This document shows, in pieces, positions 43,307 through 52,241 of a stretch of 64,000 nt of DNA. The stretch's first letter is position 1; the number at the start of each line of letters is the position of its first letter. Below the pieces are notes generated by a model, which was not told the DNA's origin, made no database searches, and saw only the letters and a list, made by a program, of their open reading frames with translations. Both the position numbers and the translations under genes were made by a program. Source of the stretch: Spongiimicrobium salis (GTDB lineage: Bacteria > Bacteroidota > Bacteroidia > Flavobacteriales > Flavobacteriaceae); contig NZ_JBHEQA010000005.1 of the NCBI RefSeq assembly GCF_043678055.1, positions 248,001 through 312,000 of the forward strand, written 5' to 3'.

Positions 43307-44541
43307 AGACTTTGATTTTCTGACTTCCAATTTTTATACTCCTTGGAAGCTACTAAGGTATCAAATAAATTATCGTTATTATCGTCCAATGCCTCAAAAT
43401 ATGTGATCAAATCCGAGGCGTAATACAGCTCTGTATCCATCAATTGATTTAGGAGGGGAATACACTTTTCCGGTCTATTCTCATTGGAGTATGAGGCAAT
43501 GAGGTTAAACTTGGCAGCATCAAAATCAGGGTAGTTCCCCACAATTAATTCATAGGATGAAATGGCTTTGTCATAGTCCGATGCTTGAAAATGGATATTT
43601 CCAATGAGGTAATGAAGAAAATCATCTTTTGTAGCCTCTTGTAAAATTGCAAGGGATTTTAAGGCTTCCTCATAATTTCCATTTAAAATGTAATAGTCCA
43701 TAAAGACCATATTGGTCGCGGGATCATTGGGGAAAGTAGCTTTGAAATCAAGCATAGCCTTTTGATATTGGGAGTCGTTCAATGCCGCAGCCAGTTGTGT
43801 TTTTAGGATATGGTAGAGTTTAATTTTTGTCAAAGGACCTCTAACCTTGTTCACATGGTCTAGTGCTACTTGGAAATTGCCTTCATTTTTTTGATTGATG
43901 GCCTGGACCAAATGGGGCATGTCCGATTTATTCTGCAAGCTAAGGATTCTTTTGAGGAGACTTCCGGGCAAGGAGGCTAGGAAAAAAGTATTCATGGTCT
44001 TGCTCATCATCTCTCCATTAATGTAGACATAGATGTCTTCAATGAAAAACTTTCCATCGAAAGAAATCAAATCAAAATCGTGGTAATTGATTCCAGATTC
44101 TTCTGAAAATAGACGGAAGAGCATATGATAAGATGATGTTTCCTCACTATAACGGTAGGAGATAAATTCATAAGTCCCACCCATTTCTGTGATGGATACA
44201 ATTTGATCGGCCAATTGCTGAAGTCCCTTACCGAGGCCGTTTCCAAATTCCCTTTGCCATTTGCTAATTTTGGAATCCTGTTTTTCTATGAAAGTGGCTT
44301 TATCAACAAAGCGCTGCAGATCTATTTTTTGCGTAAACTTAATGCTTTCCCCTTTGGCAATAACCTCTTCTATATGTGTTGCCAAGGCAAGGACCAAAGA
44401 ATCGTTCTCGGCAGTTTTTGCAGAAGGATAATTCTCCAAAACAGCAATTTTTTCCTGTTCCTTGGGGTTTTTATCGGCACAACAATAAAAGAAAACAATA
44501 CAGAGGATTAGGAAAAGTGGTTTTTTTGATTTTAAGATCAT
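43303..44541 (-). CDS. TPR-repeat lipoprotein
   Basis: A 412-residue lipoprotein; the signal ends in FFYCC (Cys20 or Cys21). The N-terminal half is of unknown fold. The second half is tetratricopeptide-like (ALNDSQYQKAMLDFKATFPNDP, MDYYILNGNYEEALKSLAILQ, LIGNIHFQASDYDKAISSYELIVGNYPDFDAAKFNLIAS). It likely binds a protein partner at the outer membrane or in the periplasm. Its last codons overlap the start of the sirtuin gene by four bases, so the two are translationally coupled although their products should be in different compartments. Specific role unknown. Confidence 0.78.
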   Translation of the reverse strand: MILKSKKPLFLILCIVFFYCCADKNPKEQEKIAVLENYPSAKTAENDSLVLALATHIEEVIAKGESIKFTQKIDLQRFVDKATFIEKQDSKISKWQREFGNGLGKGLQQLADQIVSITEMGGTYEFISYRYSEETSSYHMLFRLFSEESGINYHDFDLISFDGKFFIEDIYVYINGEMMSKTMNTFFLASLPGSLLKRILSLQNKSDMPHLVQAINQKNEGNFQVALDHVNKVRGPLTKIKLYHILKTQLAAALNDSQYQKAMLDFKATFPNDPATNMVFMDYYILNGNYEEALKSLAILQEATKDDFLHYLIGNIHFQASDYDKAISSYELIVGNYPDFDAAKFNLIASYSNENRPEKCIPLLNQLMDTELYYASDLITYFEALDDNNDNLFDTLVASKEYKNWKSENQSL

Positions 44542-44591
44542 TTTTGCATCTTTAGGGTGTTGGTTACTTAAATATAGAATAATCTTCAGAA

Positions 44592-45242
44592 ATGGATGAA
44601 AAATTACTAAGATATCTCGAAAATTTTATCACAGCGGAACGCAGTGAGCGTTTTCTGAGTATTTTGGAAGAACGCACCAAATATATAACGGTGGCTGTCG
44701 AAGATGTTTTTCAAATTCACAATACCAGTGCAATTATCCGCAGTTGTGAGGTTTTTGGCATTCAGGAAGCGCATTTGATCGAAGGTAGATTTGGGAAAAG
44801 ATTGGATAAAAATATTGCCATGGGTGCAGAACAATGGGTAGATGTCCATACCTACAATAAACCTGAAGATTGTTTAAATACCTTAAAGGAAAAAGGATAT
44901 ACCATAGTGGCAACGACGCCGCATACCAATTCCTGTCATTTGGACGATTTTGAAATCAAGGGGAAAGTAGCCCTATTTTTTGGAACGGAAAAAGAAGGAC
45001 TGAGCGAAGTGGTTATGGATAAAGCCGACAGCTTTTTAAAGATTCCTATGGTGGGTTTCACAGAAAGCTTAAATGTTTCGGTTTCTGCCGCTATCATCCT
45101 TCAAACCTTAACTACTCAACTAAAAAAGAGAGAAGTCAATTGGTCATTGACCGCAGAAGAAAAGCTGGAAAAGCGCTTGGACTGGACCAAGAAATCCATT
45201 AAAAGTATTGAAGCCATTATGGAACGCTATTCCGAGAGTTAA
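44592..45242 (+). CDS. trmH: SpoU family RNA 2'-O-methyltransferase (TrmH-type)
   Basis: Transfers methyl from SAM to a ribose 2'-OH, probably at G18 of tRNA. The trefoil-knot SPOUT motifs are all present: NTSAIIRSCEVFGI (motif 1 with Asn and Arg), ALFFGTEKEGLS (motif 2), and IPMVGFTESLNVSVSAAIIL (motif 3). The 216-residue length and the C-terminal basic helix (EKRLDWTKKSIKSIEAIMERY) favour TrmH over rRNA-specific RlmB, which has an extra N-terminal domain. An SRPBCC gene follows 41 bp downstream. Confidence 0.88.
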   Translation: MDEKLLRYLENFITAERSERFLSILEERTKYITVAVEDVFQIHNTSAIIRSCEVFGIQEAHLIEGRFGKRLDKNIAMGAEQWVDVHTYNKPEDCLNTLKEKGYTIVATTPHTNSCHLDDFEIKGKVALFFGTEKEGLSEVVMDKADSFLKIPMVGFTESLNVSVSAAIILQTLTTQLKKREVNWSLTAEEKLEKRLDWTKKSIKSIEAIMERYSES

Positions 45243-45283
45243 GTAATTTTTAGTAATTTTAAGTTCAACCAATTCATAAAAAA

Positions 45284-45811
45284 ATGACTTTACTAATTTA
45301 CATTTTAATCGGAATCGTTGCGCTTGTCGTGCTATTGGGCATCATTGCCCCTAGCAAATACAATGTTTTTAGAACCATTGAAATTGCAAAACCCAAGGCA
45401 GAGGTTTTTGAGTATTTGAAGTATTTAAAAAATCAGCAGCAATGGTCCCCTTGGGAGAAGAAAGATCCAAATATGGAGAAAAAGTTTACGGGTACCGATG
45501 GGGAAGTTGGCGCAGTAAGTTATTGGAACGGGAATAAAGATGTAGGCGAGGGAGAGCAGGAGATTACTAAAATTATAGAAGGAAAAAGAGTTGAAGGGCA
45601 ATTGCGTTTTTTAAAACCCTGGAAGTCTACTTCTGACTGCTACCTGGAAGTAGAAGACAATGCTTCTGGAGGAACAAAGGTTACTTGGGGTTTTTCTGGG
45701 AAAAACAAGTTTCCCTTTAGTATTTTTATGCTCTTTTTCAGTATGGATAAAACCGTAGGAAAAGATTTTGAAGATGGGTTACAAAGTTTAAAGTCGCTTA
45801 TGGAAGCCTGA
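45284..45811 (+). CDS. SRPBCC family protein with N-terminal membrane helix
   Basis: A 175-residue protein with one N-terminal helix (LLIYILIGIVALVVLLGIIAP), then a START/Bet v1-like domain: FRTIEIAKPKAEVFEYLKYLKNQQQWSPWEKKDPNMEKKF, and later GGTKVTWGFSGKNKFPFSIFMLFF. This fold binds hydrophobic ligands such as lipids. The ligand is unknown. Its stop directly abuts the last base of the convergent amylase gene, leaving no space for a terminator. Confidence 0.85.
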   Translation: MTLLIYILIGIVALVVLLGIIAPSKYNVFRTIEIAKPKAEVFEYLKYLKNQQQWSPWEKKDPNMEKKFTGTDGEVGAVSYWNGNKDVGEGEQEITKIIEGKRVEGQLRFLKPWKSTSDCYLEVEDNASGGTKVTWGFSGKNKFPFSIFMLFFSMDKTVGKDFEDGLQSLKSLMEA

Positions 45812-47506
45812 TCAACGCGTAAGTTCCAGTAAGGCAATATCATATTCATTATCTAATATGACCTGACCGTTTTTTACGACAACCTCGGTCTTGGAGTACG
45901 TATCATATAAAATTGTCCCGTCACCAAAAAAGCCTTTGACTTTAAGGGCTTTTTTGCCTTTGGGCAAATTTAAACCAATGACCACTTTGTCCCTAAACTC
46001 TCCGTTACTATAAGTTCGGCTGAAAACATATGGTTTTTTGGTCAAACGCTTATGTTTGCCAGCCCCTACTGCGGGATGATTCTTTCTGAACGTCCCAAGT
46101 TTTTGCCAATGGGCCAATACCTTTTGTACTGCGGGAAGACTATCCAATTCGTCCCAATTCATATAAGAACGTAGTGTAGCATCTCCCGCCGTTCCTTCAA
46201 TGGTCAAATCCCTTGAAGTTTCATCCCCATAGTAGACTTGTGAGGCTCCGGGGGTCAATAATAAGACATTGGCGGCATGGTAAGGACGTTCCCTGTTTTG
46301 GTCAAAAGGAGCACCATCATCATGGGAACTAAGGTAGTTTAGGGTACTTTTTCCCTTTAGTTTTGTGTGTAGTAGCGTATTGTATTTTTTAAAAATACGT
46401 TCATAATCCTGCTCTGCATCATATTTCAATTCAAAGTTGATCAGGCTTTTAAATCCGTAATCATAAAAATCAACTTTTTTATCACCAAAATCGAAGGCCC
46501 GTCCTCCGGAAATCCCGTAATTATATACTTCACCGACCATGTAAAAAGGGAGGTTATCCATCACTTCCTTTGGATGTATTTTTTTCCAATTTTCAAAAGC
46601 ATGGGAGGCTTCCTTGTACAGTTCGGCCCAAGCTGCTTCATCGGCATGTTTTACGGTATCTACTCGAAACCCATCAATACCAAGTTTATGTACGTAATCC
46701 GTAAGCCACTTGATGATATAATACTTTGGGGCTCTGGGATATCCGGTACGTTCAAAAAACAGCTGCAGTTCATCCAATTCTTGAGATAGCCTTCCTTCTT
46801 CTTTCCACTTGGCCAATAGATGGTCAGGGAGTTTTACGGCATCTTCGGATTCGGTATAGATATCAGGAAGATTGGCGACCAAAGTACAACGGGTTGTGTT
46901 TTCATAGGTGGTAAATTCGCAGGTTGGTGAAGTTCTGACCCATTCTTTGGGCCATACGGGATCGCTATCGGTAACGGGACCGGTATGGTTCAGTACCACA
47001 TCCATTAAAATACGAATGCCATTTTTATGTGCGGTCTTCACCAAATTCTCCAAATCTGCATCGGTTCCAAAATTAGGGTCAAGGGCCGTCCAGTCCTTGG
47101 TCCAATACCCATGGTAACCATAAGTATTGCCCGTACCCTCATCTGTGCTTCCGTGAATTTGTTCCACTACTGGAGTAAACCAAATGGCATTGATGCCAAG
47201 GTCGGTAAAATAACCTGCTTCAATTTTTTGTGTAATTCCAGCGATATCTCCCCCCATAAAACCTCTTAAAGGGGCTGTAGGGGAATTGCGATCAAAATTA
47301 ACATCATTTTCAGGGTTACCGTTATGGAAACGGTCGGTTAATAAAAAATAGATGTTGGCACCTTCCCATAAAAAAGGTGTCTTTTTCTTAGGAATGGTAT
47401 CGGTGACTGCTGTAGTATTTTTTTCCTTGCGCGCTTCTTGGGTTTCCTTACAGGAGAATACTAGGAAGAGGGGAAATAGGGAAATAAAAAGCAGTTTGTT
47501 GGTCAT
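45812..47506 (-). CDS. GH13 alpha-amylase family lipoprotein
   Basis: A 564-residue lipoprotein (FLVFSC, Cys19) that would act on alpha-glucans at the cell envelope. Conserved GH13 regions in order: region I DVVLNH, region II GFRVDTVKH with the Asp nucleophile, region III VGEVYNYG with the Glu acid/base, and region IV LSSHDD. FFERTGYPRAPKYYIIKW and DLGINAIWFTPV support an alpha-amylase or neopullulanase-like enzyme. A C-terminal beta domain follows. The ATG at 47506 is used instead of a TTG at 47512. No susC/susD pair is beside it, so it is not in a typical polysaccharide utilisation locus here. Confidence 0.92.
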   Translation of the reverse strand: MTNKLLFISLFPLFLVFSCKETQEARKEKNTTAVTDTIPKKKTPFLWEGANIYFLLTDRFHNGNPENDVNFDRNSPTAPLRGFMGGDIAGITQKIEAGYFTDLGINAIWFTPVVEQIHGSTDEGTGNTYGYHGYWTKDWTALDPNFGTDADLENLVKTAHKNGIRILMDVVLNHTGPVTDSDPVWPKEWVRTSPTCEFTTYENTTRCTLVANLPDIYTESEDAVKLPDHLLAKWKEEGRLSQELDELQLFFERTGYPRAPKYYIIKWLTDYVHKLGIDGFRVDTVKHADEAAWAELYKEASHAFENWKKIHPKEVMDNLPFYMVGEVYNYGISGGRAFDFGDKKVDFYDYGFKSLINFELKYDAEQDYERIFKKYNTLLHTKLKGKSTLNYLSSHDDGAPFDQNRERPYHAANVLLLTPGASQVYYGDETSRDLTIEGTAGDATLRSYMNWDELDSLPAVQKVLAHWQKLGTFRKNHPAVGAGKHKRLTKKPYVFSRTYSNGEFRDKVVIGLNLPKGKKALKVKGFFGDGTILYDTYSKTEVVVKNGQVILDNEYDIALLELTR

Positions 47507-47555
47507 CTTCAAATATTTTAATTAAAACTATAAAATGAAGATGGAAATAGAAAAT

Positions 47556-48335
47556 TTATTTTTTTCTGTTGAGTACTTTATATTCCTCGTAGCAGCTGTT
47601 TATGGCGTCCAAAATCTGCAGGTCATTGGCAGTGGTGATAAAGGATTTAGAGTAATTGCAATTGGTAAGGATGTCATCAACATCCATTTTTTCTATTTGT
47701 AAAAGCTCGGTCAATGTTTCACGGTCAAATTTTGCTGCCAATAAATCGCGTATTGCGGCATCTTCCTTCATTTGTCGGAGTTTGCGCATTTGTCGAGGTT
47801 TTTTGCCAAAAAGATTTCGCAGTAAATCCGCTGGATTTAATATGGCACCTAAAACTTTGGTCACAGCACTAGGGCTTTTGTTTCTTGCCTCATATCCCTT
47901 GGAAAGTCCGGAAATACTGTATTGATAAGCAGTGTTTATAGGTAGGTTTTTAACATCGATCTCTAAATAACCGGTAAGTTCAAAGGGCCTTACAACTACC
48001 TCTTCCAAGGCATAGGCCAATTCTGTCAATGCAATCTTGGTATCCTGAAATTTAAACATATCGTTCGTAACCCGAACCTTTTGGGATTTAAACCCTAAAA
48101 AGGAAAAATAGAGGGTATCATTTACCGCAGCGGTAATAGAAAATTCCCCTTTGGCATTGGTAATGGTACCTATAACTTGATTTAGGTTCAACACGTGAAC
48201 ACTCTCCATGGGGACCTCTGTCTGGGCATTGATAATTACCGCTTTGATCGATTTACTCGCATCACTTTCTTTTTTTTCTTGGGAAAAGCCTAGAAAGCCG
48301 ATGAAAAGTAAATAAAGCAGGATATGTTTCTTCAT
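47556..48335 (-). CDS. Carboxypeptidase-like regulatory domain protein
   Basis: A 259-residue secreted protein. The start is set at ATG 48335 (MKKHILLYLLFIGFLGFSQ, a signal peptide); a 12-residue upstream extension is not signal-like. Residues about 30-110 form a CarboxypepD_reg beta-sandwich (IKAVIINAQTEVPMESVHVLNLNQVIGTITNAKGEFSITAAVNDTLYFSFLGFKSQKV). The rest, rich in basic helices (LRNLFGKKPRQMRKLRQMKEDAAIRDLLAAKF), has no family I recognise. Such domains usually lead TonB receptors, but no barrel is attached here. Likely periplasmic or surface, function unknown. Confidence 0.85.
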   Translation of the reverse strand: MKKHILLYLLFIGFLGFSQEKKESDASKSIKAVIINAQTEVPMESVHVLNLNQVIGTITNAKGEFSITAAVNDTLYFSFLGFKSQKVRVTNDMFKFQDTKIALTELAYALEEVVVRPFELTGYLEIDVKNLPINTAYQYSISGLSKGYEARNKSPSAVTKVLGAILNPADLLRNLFGKKPRQMRKLRQMKEDAAIRDLLAAKFDRETLTELLQIEKMDVDDILTNCNYSKSFITTANDLQILDAINSCYEEYKVLNRKK

Positions 48336-48361
48336 GAATTTAAAAGTACTATAAACTATAT

Positions 48362-48389
48362 AAAAAAACACGCTGTAGCGTGTTTTTTT
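48362..48389. terminator. Bidirectional intrinsic terminator
   Basis: AAAAAAACACGCT (48362-48374) and AGCGTGTTTTTTT (48377-48389) are perfect arms with a two-base centre. It lies between the DEAD-box helicase gene and the carboxypeptidase-like gene, both on the minus strand, and ends the helicase transcript. Confidence 0.85.
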
Positions 48390-48422
48390 ATATTACTATT
48401 AACGAATGCGTTAATTTTTTAA

Positions 48423-50189
48423 TTAATAGAAACCATCTCTTCTTCGGCTTCTTCTATTCCCGGAACTACCTGAAGAATTATTTCTGGAAGCCCCTCTTCT
48501 GCGGCTACGGCTTCTATCCCCACGATCACGATCATTACTTTTTCCTCTACCGCGTCCTCTATCCCGATCACGTCTTCCACGTCCACTACCTGGGTTTTTG
48601 GATACTTCTACATTAATAAACCTACCATTGACCTTAAATTCGGTGAATGTACTCAATACCAATTCTTTATGGTCGGGATCGGTATTAAAGAAGGAGAAGC
48701 TGTCTTTTACATCCACTTTGTAAAGGGCATCTTTTCCAAGGTTTAGGGTTTCTTTGAGGAAATCTTTTAAAGACATCCAATCATAACCATCTTTTTCTCC
48801 AATATTGATAAAATAACGGACAGAACCGTCATTTCCTCTGGAATCACCACTGCGTTCCCTGGAGTCAACCGTATTTAAATCTTTGCTCTTATTGTAGTAA
48901 TTATAGAACCTCGTAAATTCAACAGAGACAATTTTTTTAATGAGTTCATCCCGATCAATACCTTGAAGTACATCGTTGATTGCGGGCAAATAGTTGTCTA
49001 CTTCCTCATTGATTTCCGTATTCTTTATTTTGTTGGCCAAATGGTACAGCTGTATTTCGCAGATTTCCATCCCTGTTGGAATCTTTTTGGCGATAAACTG
49101 CTGCTTTATTTTGTTTTCAATGGATTTAATCTTGCGCAATTCGCTTCGCGTGACGATAACCATGGAAATACCAGATTTACCGGCCCTACCTGTACGACCA
49201 CTTCGGTGCGTATAGGTTTCAATTTCATCGGGCAATTGGTAATTGATGACATGTGTAATATCATTTACGTCAATTCCACGAGCGGCAACGTCAGTAGCGA
49301 CCAACATTTGAATTTGCTTTTTCCTAAAGGCACTCATGACCAAGTCTCGTTGATTCTGACTTAAATCCCCATGCAAGGCTCCTGCATTGTACCCATCCTC
49401 AATAAGTTTTTCTGCCACTTTTTGAGTGTCTCTCTTGGTTCTACAAAATACTACGGAAAAAATATCCGGGTTGGTATCTGCCAAACGTTTTAAGGCAGGG
49501 TAACGATCCCTACCACTTACGACATAATATTCATGTTGAACCGTTGATGCACCAGAGTTTTTGGCTCCTACGGTAATCTCCTGCGGATTGTACATGAATT
49601 TTTTGGCAATTGCAGATACTTCCTTGGGCATCGTAGCAGAGAATAACCAGGTCAATTTATCGTCTGGGGTATCCGAAAGAATGTCTTTTATGTCTTCATA
49701 AAATCCCATGTTCAACATCTCATCGGCTTCATCAAGAACGCAATAATCTATTTTTCGGATATCTACCAACCCACGACCTATCATGTCTTTCATTCGGCCA
49801 GGAGTGGCTACAACGATCTGGGCACCACGTTTGATCTGTCTTGCTTGTTCTGTAATACTGGCACCTCCATAAATAGCCACAACATTTACCCCCTTTTCAT
49901 ATTTTGAATAGAGTTGTAGTTCATTGGTAATCTGCAAACATAACTCTCTTGTGGGAGATAAGATCAGTCCTTGTGTAGTTCTGCTCGCAGCGTCTATTTT
50001 TTGAATTAAAGGGAAACCAAAAGCAGCAGTTTTTCCAGTTCCTGTCTGGGCCAGGGCTACAAGATCGGTATCTTCTCCCAATAGGATAGGAATTGCTTTT
50101 TCCTGTACTTCCGAAGGTTGCTCAAACCCCATATCGGAAACAGCGTTCAATAGGGACTCTTTTAGCCCTAGCGCTTCAAATTTTGTCAT
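48423..50189 (-). CDS. DEAD-box ATP-dependent RNA helicase
   Basis: A 588-residue helicase. Q motif region EVQEKAIPILL, motif I AQTGTGKT (near residue 52), PTRELCLQ, motif II DEAD, motif III SAT, and motif VI HRSGRTGRAG are all present in the first 380 residues. A DbpA/CsdA-like RNA-binding domain (about 470-550; RYFINIGEKDGYDWMSLKDFLKE) follows, then a strongly basic RG/RGG tail (550-588). The layout matches CsdA/DeaD proteins that unwind structured RNA during cold growth and ribosome assembly. The tail probably raises RNA affinity. A 190-bp leader region precedes it. Confidence 0.95.
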   Translation of the reverse strand: MTKFEALGLKESLLNAVSDMGFEQPSEVQEKAIPILLGEDTDLVALAQTGTGKTAAFGFPLIQKIDAASRTTQGLILSPTRELCLQITNELQLYSKYEKGVNVVAIYGGASITEQARQIKRGAQIVVATPGRMKDMIGRGLVDIRKIDYCVLDEADEMLNMGFYEDIKDILSDTPDDKLTWLFSATMPKEVSAIAKKFMYNPQEITVGAKNSGASTVQHEYYVVSGRDRYPALKRLADTNPDIFSVVFCRTKRDTQKVAEKLIEDGYNAGALHGDLSQNQRDLVMSAFRKKQIQMLVATDVAARGIDVNDITHVINYQLPDEIETYTHRSGRTGRAGKSGISMVIVTRSELRKIKSIENKIKQQFIAKKIPTGMEICEIQLYHLANKIKNTEINEEVDNYLPAINDVLQGIDRDELIKKIVSVEFTRFYNYYNKSKDLNTVDSRERSGDSRGNDGSVRYFINIGEKDGYDWMSLKDFLKETLNLGKDALYKVDVKDSFSFFNTDPDHKELVLSTFTEFKVNGRFINVEVSKNPGSGRGRRDRDRGRGRGKSNDRDRGDRSRSRRRGASRNNSSGSSGNRRSRRRDGFY

Positions 50190-50298
50190 AATGTGTTTTA
50201 CTTAATCGCAAATATGTATGTTGCATAGAGCGATTATCGTAAATAACCCATTGTACTCAGCGCAACACATGCTATACCAGCGGCGTTAATTGAAGCGG

Positions 50299-50328
50299 CA
50301 AAGGTAATGCTAATTATTTACATGACAG
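50299..50328 (-). promoter_or_regulatory. Possible promoter of the helicase gene with ~100-nt leader
   Basis: On the minus strand TACCTTTG (50306-50299) fits the -7 consensus. CTG at 50328-50326, 19 nt upstream, is a near-match to TTG. The transcript would carry about 100 nt of leader before the ATG at 50189, as often seen for cold-induced helicases. Confidence 0.4.
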
Positions 50329-50380
50329 ATAAATAAGAAAAAATCTTGTAGTCACAATATTTTAAGGGAGTAGTAGGTAT

Positions 50381-50971
50381 TTAAAAGGATCTTTCTTCTT
50401 GATTTTTCAAGAAATCAATGAGTTGTTGTATGGCTTTTCCTCTATGACTTATGCTGTTTTTTACGGATAAACTTAATTCGGCAAAAGTTTTGTCATATCC
50501 CTGGGGCAGAAAGATAGGGTCATAACCAAAACCTGCGGTACCGTTTTTAGTATGGGTAATGCTTCCTTCGACAATGCCTTGGAACAGAAGGCGTTCTTGT
50601 TCTAAATTTAGGGCTATTACTGTTTTGAATCGGGCCGCTCGGTTTTTATTTCCATCCAATGCGTTAAGAAGTTTGTCCATATTATCAGCAGCACTTTTTT
50701 GTGGGCCGGCATAGCGTGCGGAATAAATGCCTGGAGCGCCGTCTAAACTATCTACAATTAACCCGGTATCATCGGCAAAACAGGGATAACCATAATGTGA
50801 AGTAACATAATTGGCCTTTAATTGTGCATTTTCTTCCAGGGTATGTCCGGTTTCCGGAATATCTACGGTGCAACCAATATCGTTCAATGATAAAAGACGG
50901 ATGTGTTTCGGTACAAGAACTTGCACTTCTTTAAATTTGTTGTTGTTATGTGTGGCAAAAACAAGTTCCAT
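50381..50971 (-). CDS. rdgB: Non-canonical purine NTP pyrophosphatase (HAM1/RdgB)
   Basis: Hydrolyses dITP, XTP and ITP to monophosphates, keeping damaged purines out of DNA and RNA. The 196-residue product has LVFATHNNNKFKEV at the N-terminus (substrate loop), CFADDTGLIVDSLDGAPGIYSARYAG (metal and base binding) and GTAGFGYDPIFLP and SHRGKAIQQL at the end, all typical. Located as a single gene between the helicase and a divergent methyltransferase-like gene. Secure. Confidence 0.96.
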   Translation of the reverse strand: MELVFATHNNNKFKEVQVLVPKHIRLLSLNDIGCTVDIPETGHTLEENAQLKANYVTSHYGYPCFADDTGLIVDSLDGAPGIYSARYAGPQKSAADNMDKLLNALDGNKNRAARFKTVIALNLEQERLLFQGIVEGSITHTKNGTAGFGYDPIFLPQGYDKTFAELSLSVKNSISHRGKAIQQLIDFLKNQEERSF

Positions 50972-51051
50972 AGGGGAATAATAATTTCTATAAAGTAATT
51001 AGGTTTTGTGACGTCAAAAATAGTACATTTATTTCCGTATAGTTGTGAAAT

Positions 51052-51504
51052 ATGAAGTTAAAAGTACCACCAGTTTTTGTGATTTCCATTTTCGGTTTGT
51101 TGATGTATTTGGTTGCGAAGTTTCTGCCTGTAGGCGACTTCCAATTTACAGGACAGCGTTATTTGATTATGGCGTTATGCATCGGAGTTTTTCTGATTTT
51201 GATTTCTGCCCTTTTTGGTTTTTATAAAGCCAAGACCTCTATTGATCCAAGAGAACCGTCAAAAGCTTCCGAATTGGTTACTGGAGGCGTATACAAATAC
51301 TCTCGTAATCCTATGTATTTGGCCATGTTATTGGTATTGCTGGCATGGGGCTTATGGCTTGGTAATGCCTTTAATACCATTTTGGCCGCGGGTTTTGTGT
51401 CGTATATGAATGCTTTTCAGATCATGCCGGAAGAAAAGGCGTTGACGAATAAATTTGGTAAATCGTATATACAATACACCAAAAGTGTGAGACGTTGGTT
51501 CTGA
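51052..51504 (+). CDS. Isoprenylcysteine methyltransferase-like membrane protein
   Basis: A 150-residue membrane protein with four hydrophobic segments. The C-terminal part carries LVTGGVYKYSRNPMYLAMLLVLLAWGLWLGN and the terminal motif EEKALTNKFGKSYIQYTKSVRRWF. These are the cofactor- and substrate-binding regions of the ICMT/PEMT family (the Arg-Asn-Pro-Met-Tyr and Glu-Glu motifs). It would use SAM to methylate a small lipid or thiol-linked group at the inner membrane. The substrate is unknown in bacteria of this group. Confidence 0.88.
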   Translation: MKLKVPPVFVISIFGLLMYLVAKFLPVGDFQFTGQRYLIMALCIGVFLILISALFGFYKAKTSIDPREPSKASELVTGGVYKYSRNPMYLAMLLVLLAWGLWLGNAFNTILAAGFVSYMNAFQIMPEEKALTNKFGKSYIQYTKSVRRWF

Positions 51505-51549
51505 TTGATTTTGAACAGTGTTATTGCCTTTCATATTTAAGCATCCATA

Positions 51550-51624
51550 TATTAGCTTTTTGACTTATATTTAAAATTATTAGCTTTTTAGCTTATATTT
51601 TAATATATTAGCTTTTTAACTTAT
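51550..51624 (+). promoter_or_regulatory. Operator-like array: three 19-bp direct repeats, 28-bp period
   Basis: TATTAGCTTTTTRRCTTAT occurs at 51550-51568, 51578-51596 and 51606-51624, with exact spacing of 28 bp (not quite three helical turns). The two bases after the T-run are GA, AG and AA. The last copy ends 5 bp before the ATG of the satD-like gene, so a bound protein would cover promoter and start site. The product of that gene has a helix-turn-helix C-terminus, which makes autoregulation the natural reading. Confidence 0.75.
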
Positions 51625-51629
51625 AAAGT

Positions 51630-52241
51630 ATGATTGCAGTACTCACGGGAGATATTATCAATTCCGAAAACCATGATGCTTCGGCATGGATGGATATGCT
51701 GAAGCAATACCTCCATACGTTCGGCAAGGCATCCGTGGATTGGGAGATTTATCGTGGCGACGAATTTCAATTGCGATTGGCAACTAAAGATGCGTTGCGC
51801 GCGGCTATCGGACTTAAAGCCCTACTAAGAACAATTAGGGGGTTGGACGCCCGTATGGCTATAGGTATCGGTACAGAAACATTTATTGGGGACCGCGTGA
51901 GCGATTCCAACGGAACGGCATACCGATTTTCTGGGCGTACCTTCAATACTTTAGAGCAAAATAAACGTAACCTTGCCATTGCCTTAGACGATAAAAAATT
52001 GGAGATTACCCTAAATTTAATACTAAAAATGGCTTCGGTTTTTATGGATGATTGGTCCCAAGTCTCGGCAGAAATAGTGACCATGGTACTACAAAATCCG
52101 GATGCTTCCCAAAAAGAATTGGCCGAAAAACTGAAAATACAACAATCTGCGGTAAGTCAACGTGTAAAGCGTGCCCGTCTGGAATTGGTTTTTGAACTAC
52201 TGGAATATTACGAAAACAAGCTCAAAGAAATTACCTTATGA
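51630..52241 (+). CDS. SatD family protein with C-terminal helix-turn-helix
   Basis: A 203-residue protein. The N-terminal ~130 residues (MIAVLTGDIINSE, then WEIYRGDEFQLRL, IGIGTETF, SDSNGTAYRFSGR) match the SatD family, whose shape recalls a degenerate nucleotidyl-cyclase-like fold. Asp8 and the Gly-Asp-Glu of RGDEFQ could bind a metal or nucleotide. The C-terminus (NPDASQKELAEKLKIQQSAVSQRVKRARLELVFELLEYY) is a clear helix-turn-helix. It probably binds DNA, plausibly the 28-bp-spaced repeats just upstream. It overlaps the DUF3307 gene by 4 bp (ATGA). The signal it responds to is unknown. Confidence 0.82.
   Translation: MIAVLTGDIINSENHDASAWMDMLKQYLHTFGKASVDWEIYRGDEFQLRLATKDALRAAIGLKALLRTIRGLDARMAIGIGTETFIGDRVSDSNGTAYRFSGRTFNTLEQNKRNLAIALDDKKLEITLNLILKMASVFMDDWSQVSAEIVTMVLQNPDASQKELAEKLKIQQSAVSQRVKRARLELVFELLEYYENKLKEITL

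Noticed and set aside
51550..51624. Three regular repeats that resemble a mini CRISPR array
   Set aside because: Units of 19 bp with 9-bp AT-rich spacers are too short, spacers are not unique sequences, no cas genes are near, and the last unit touches a start codon.
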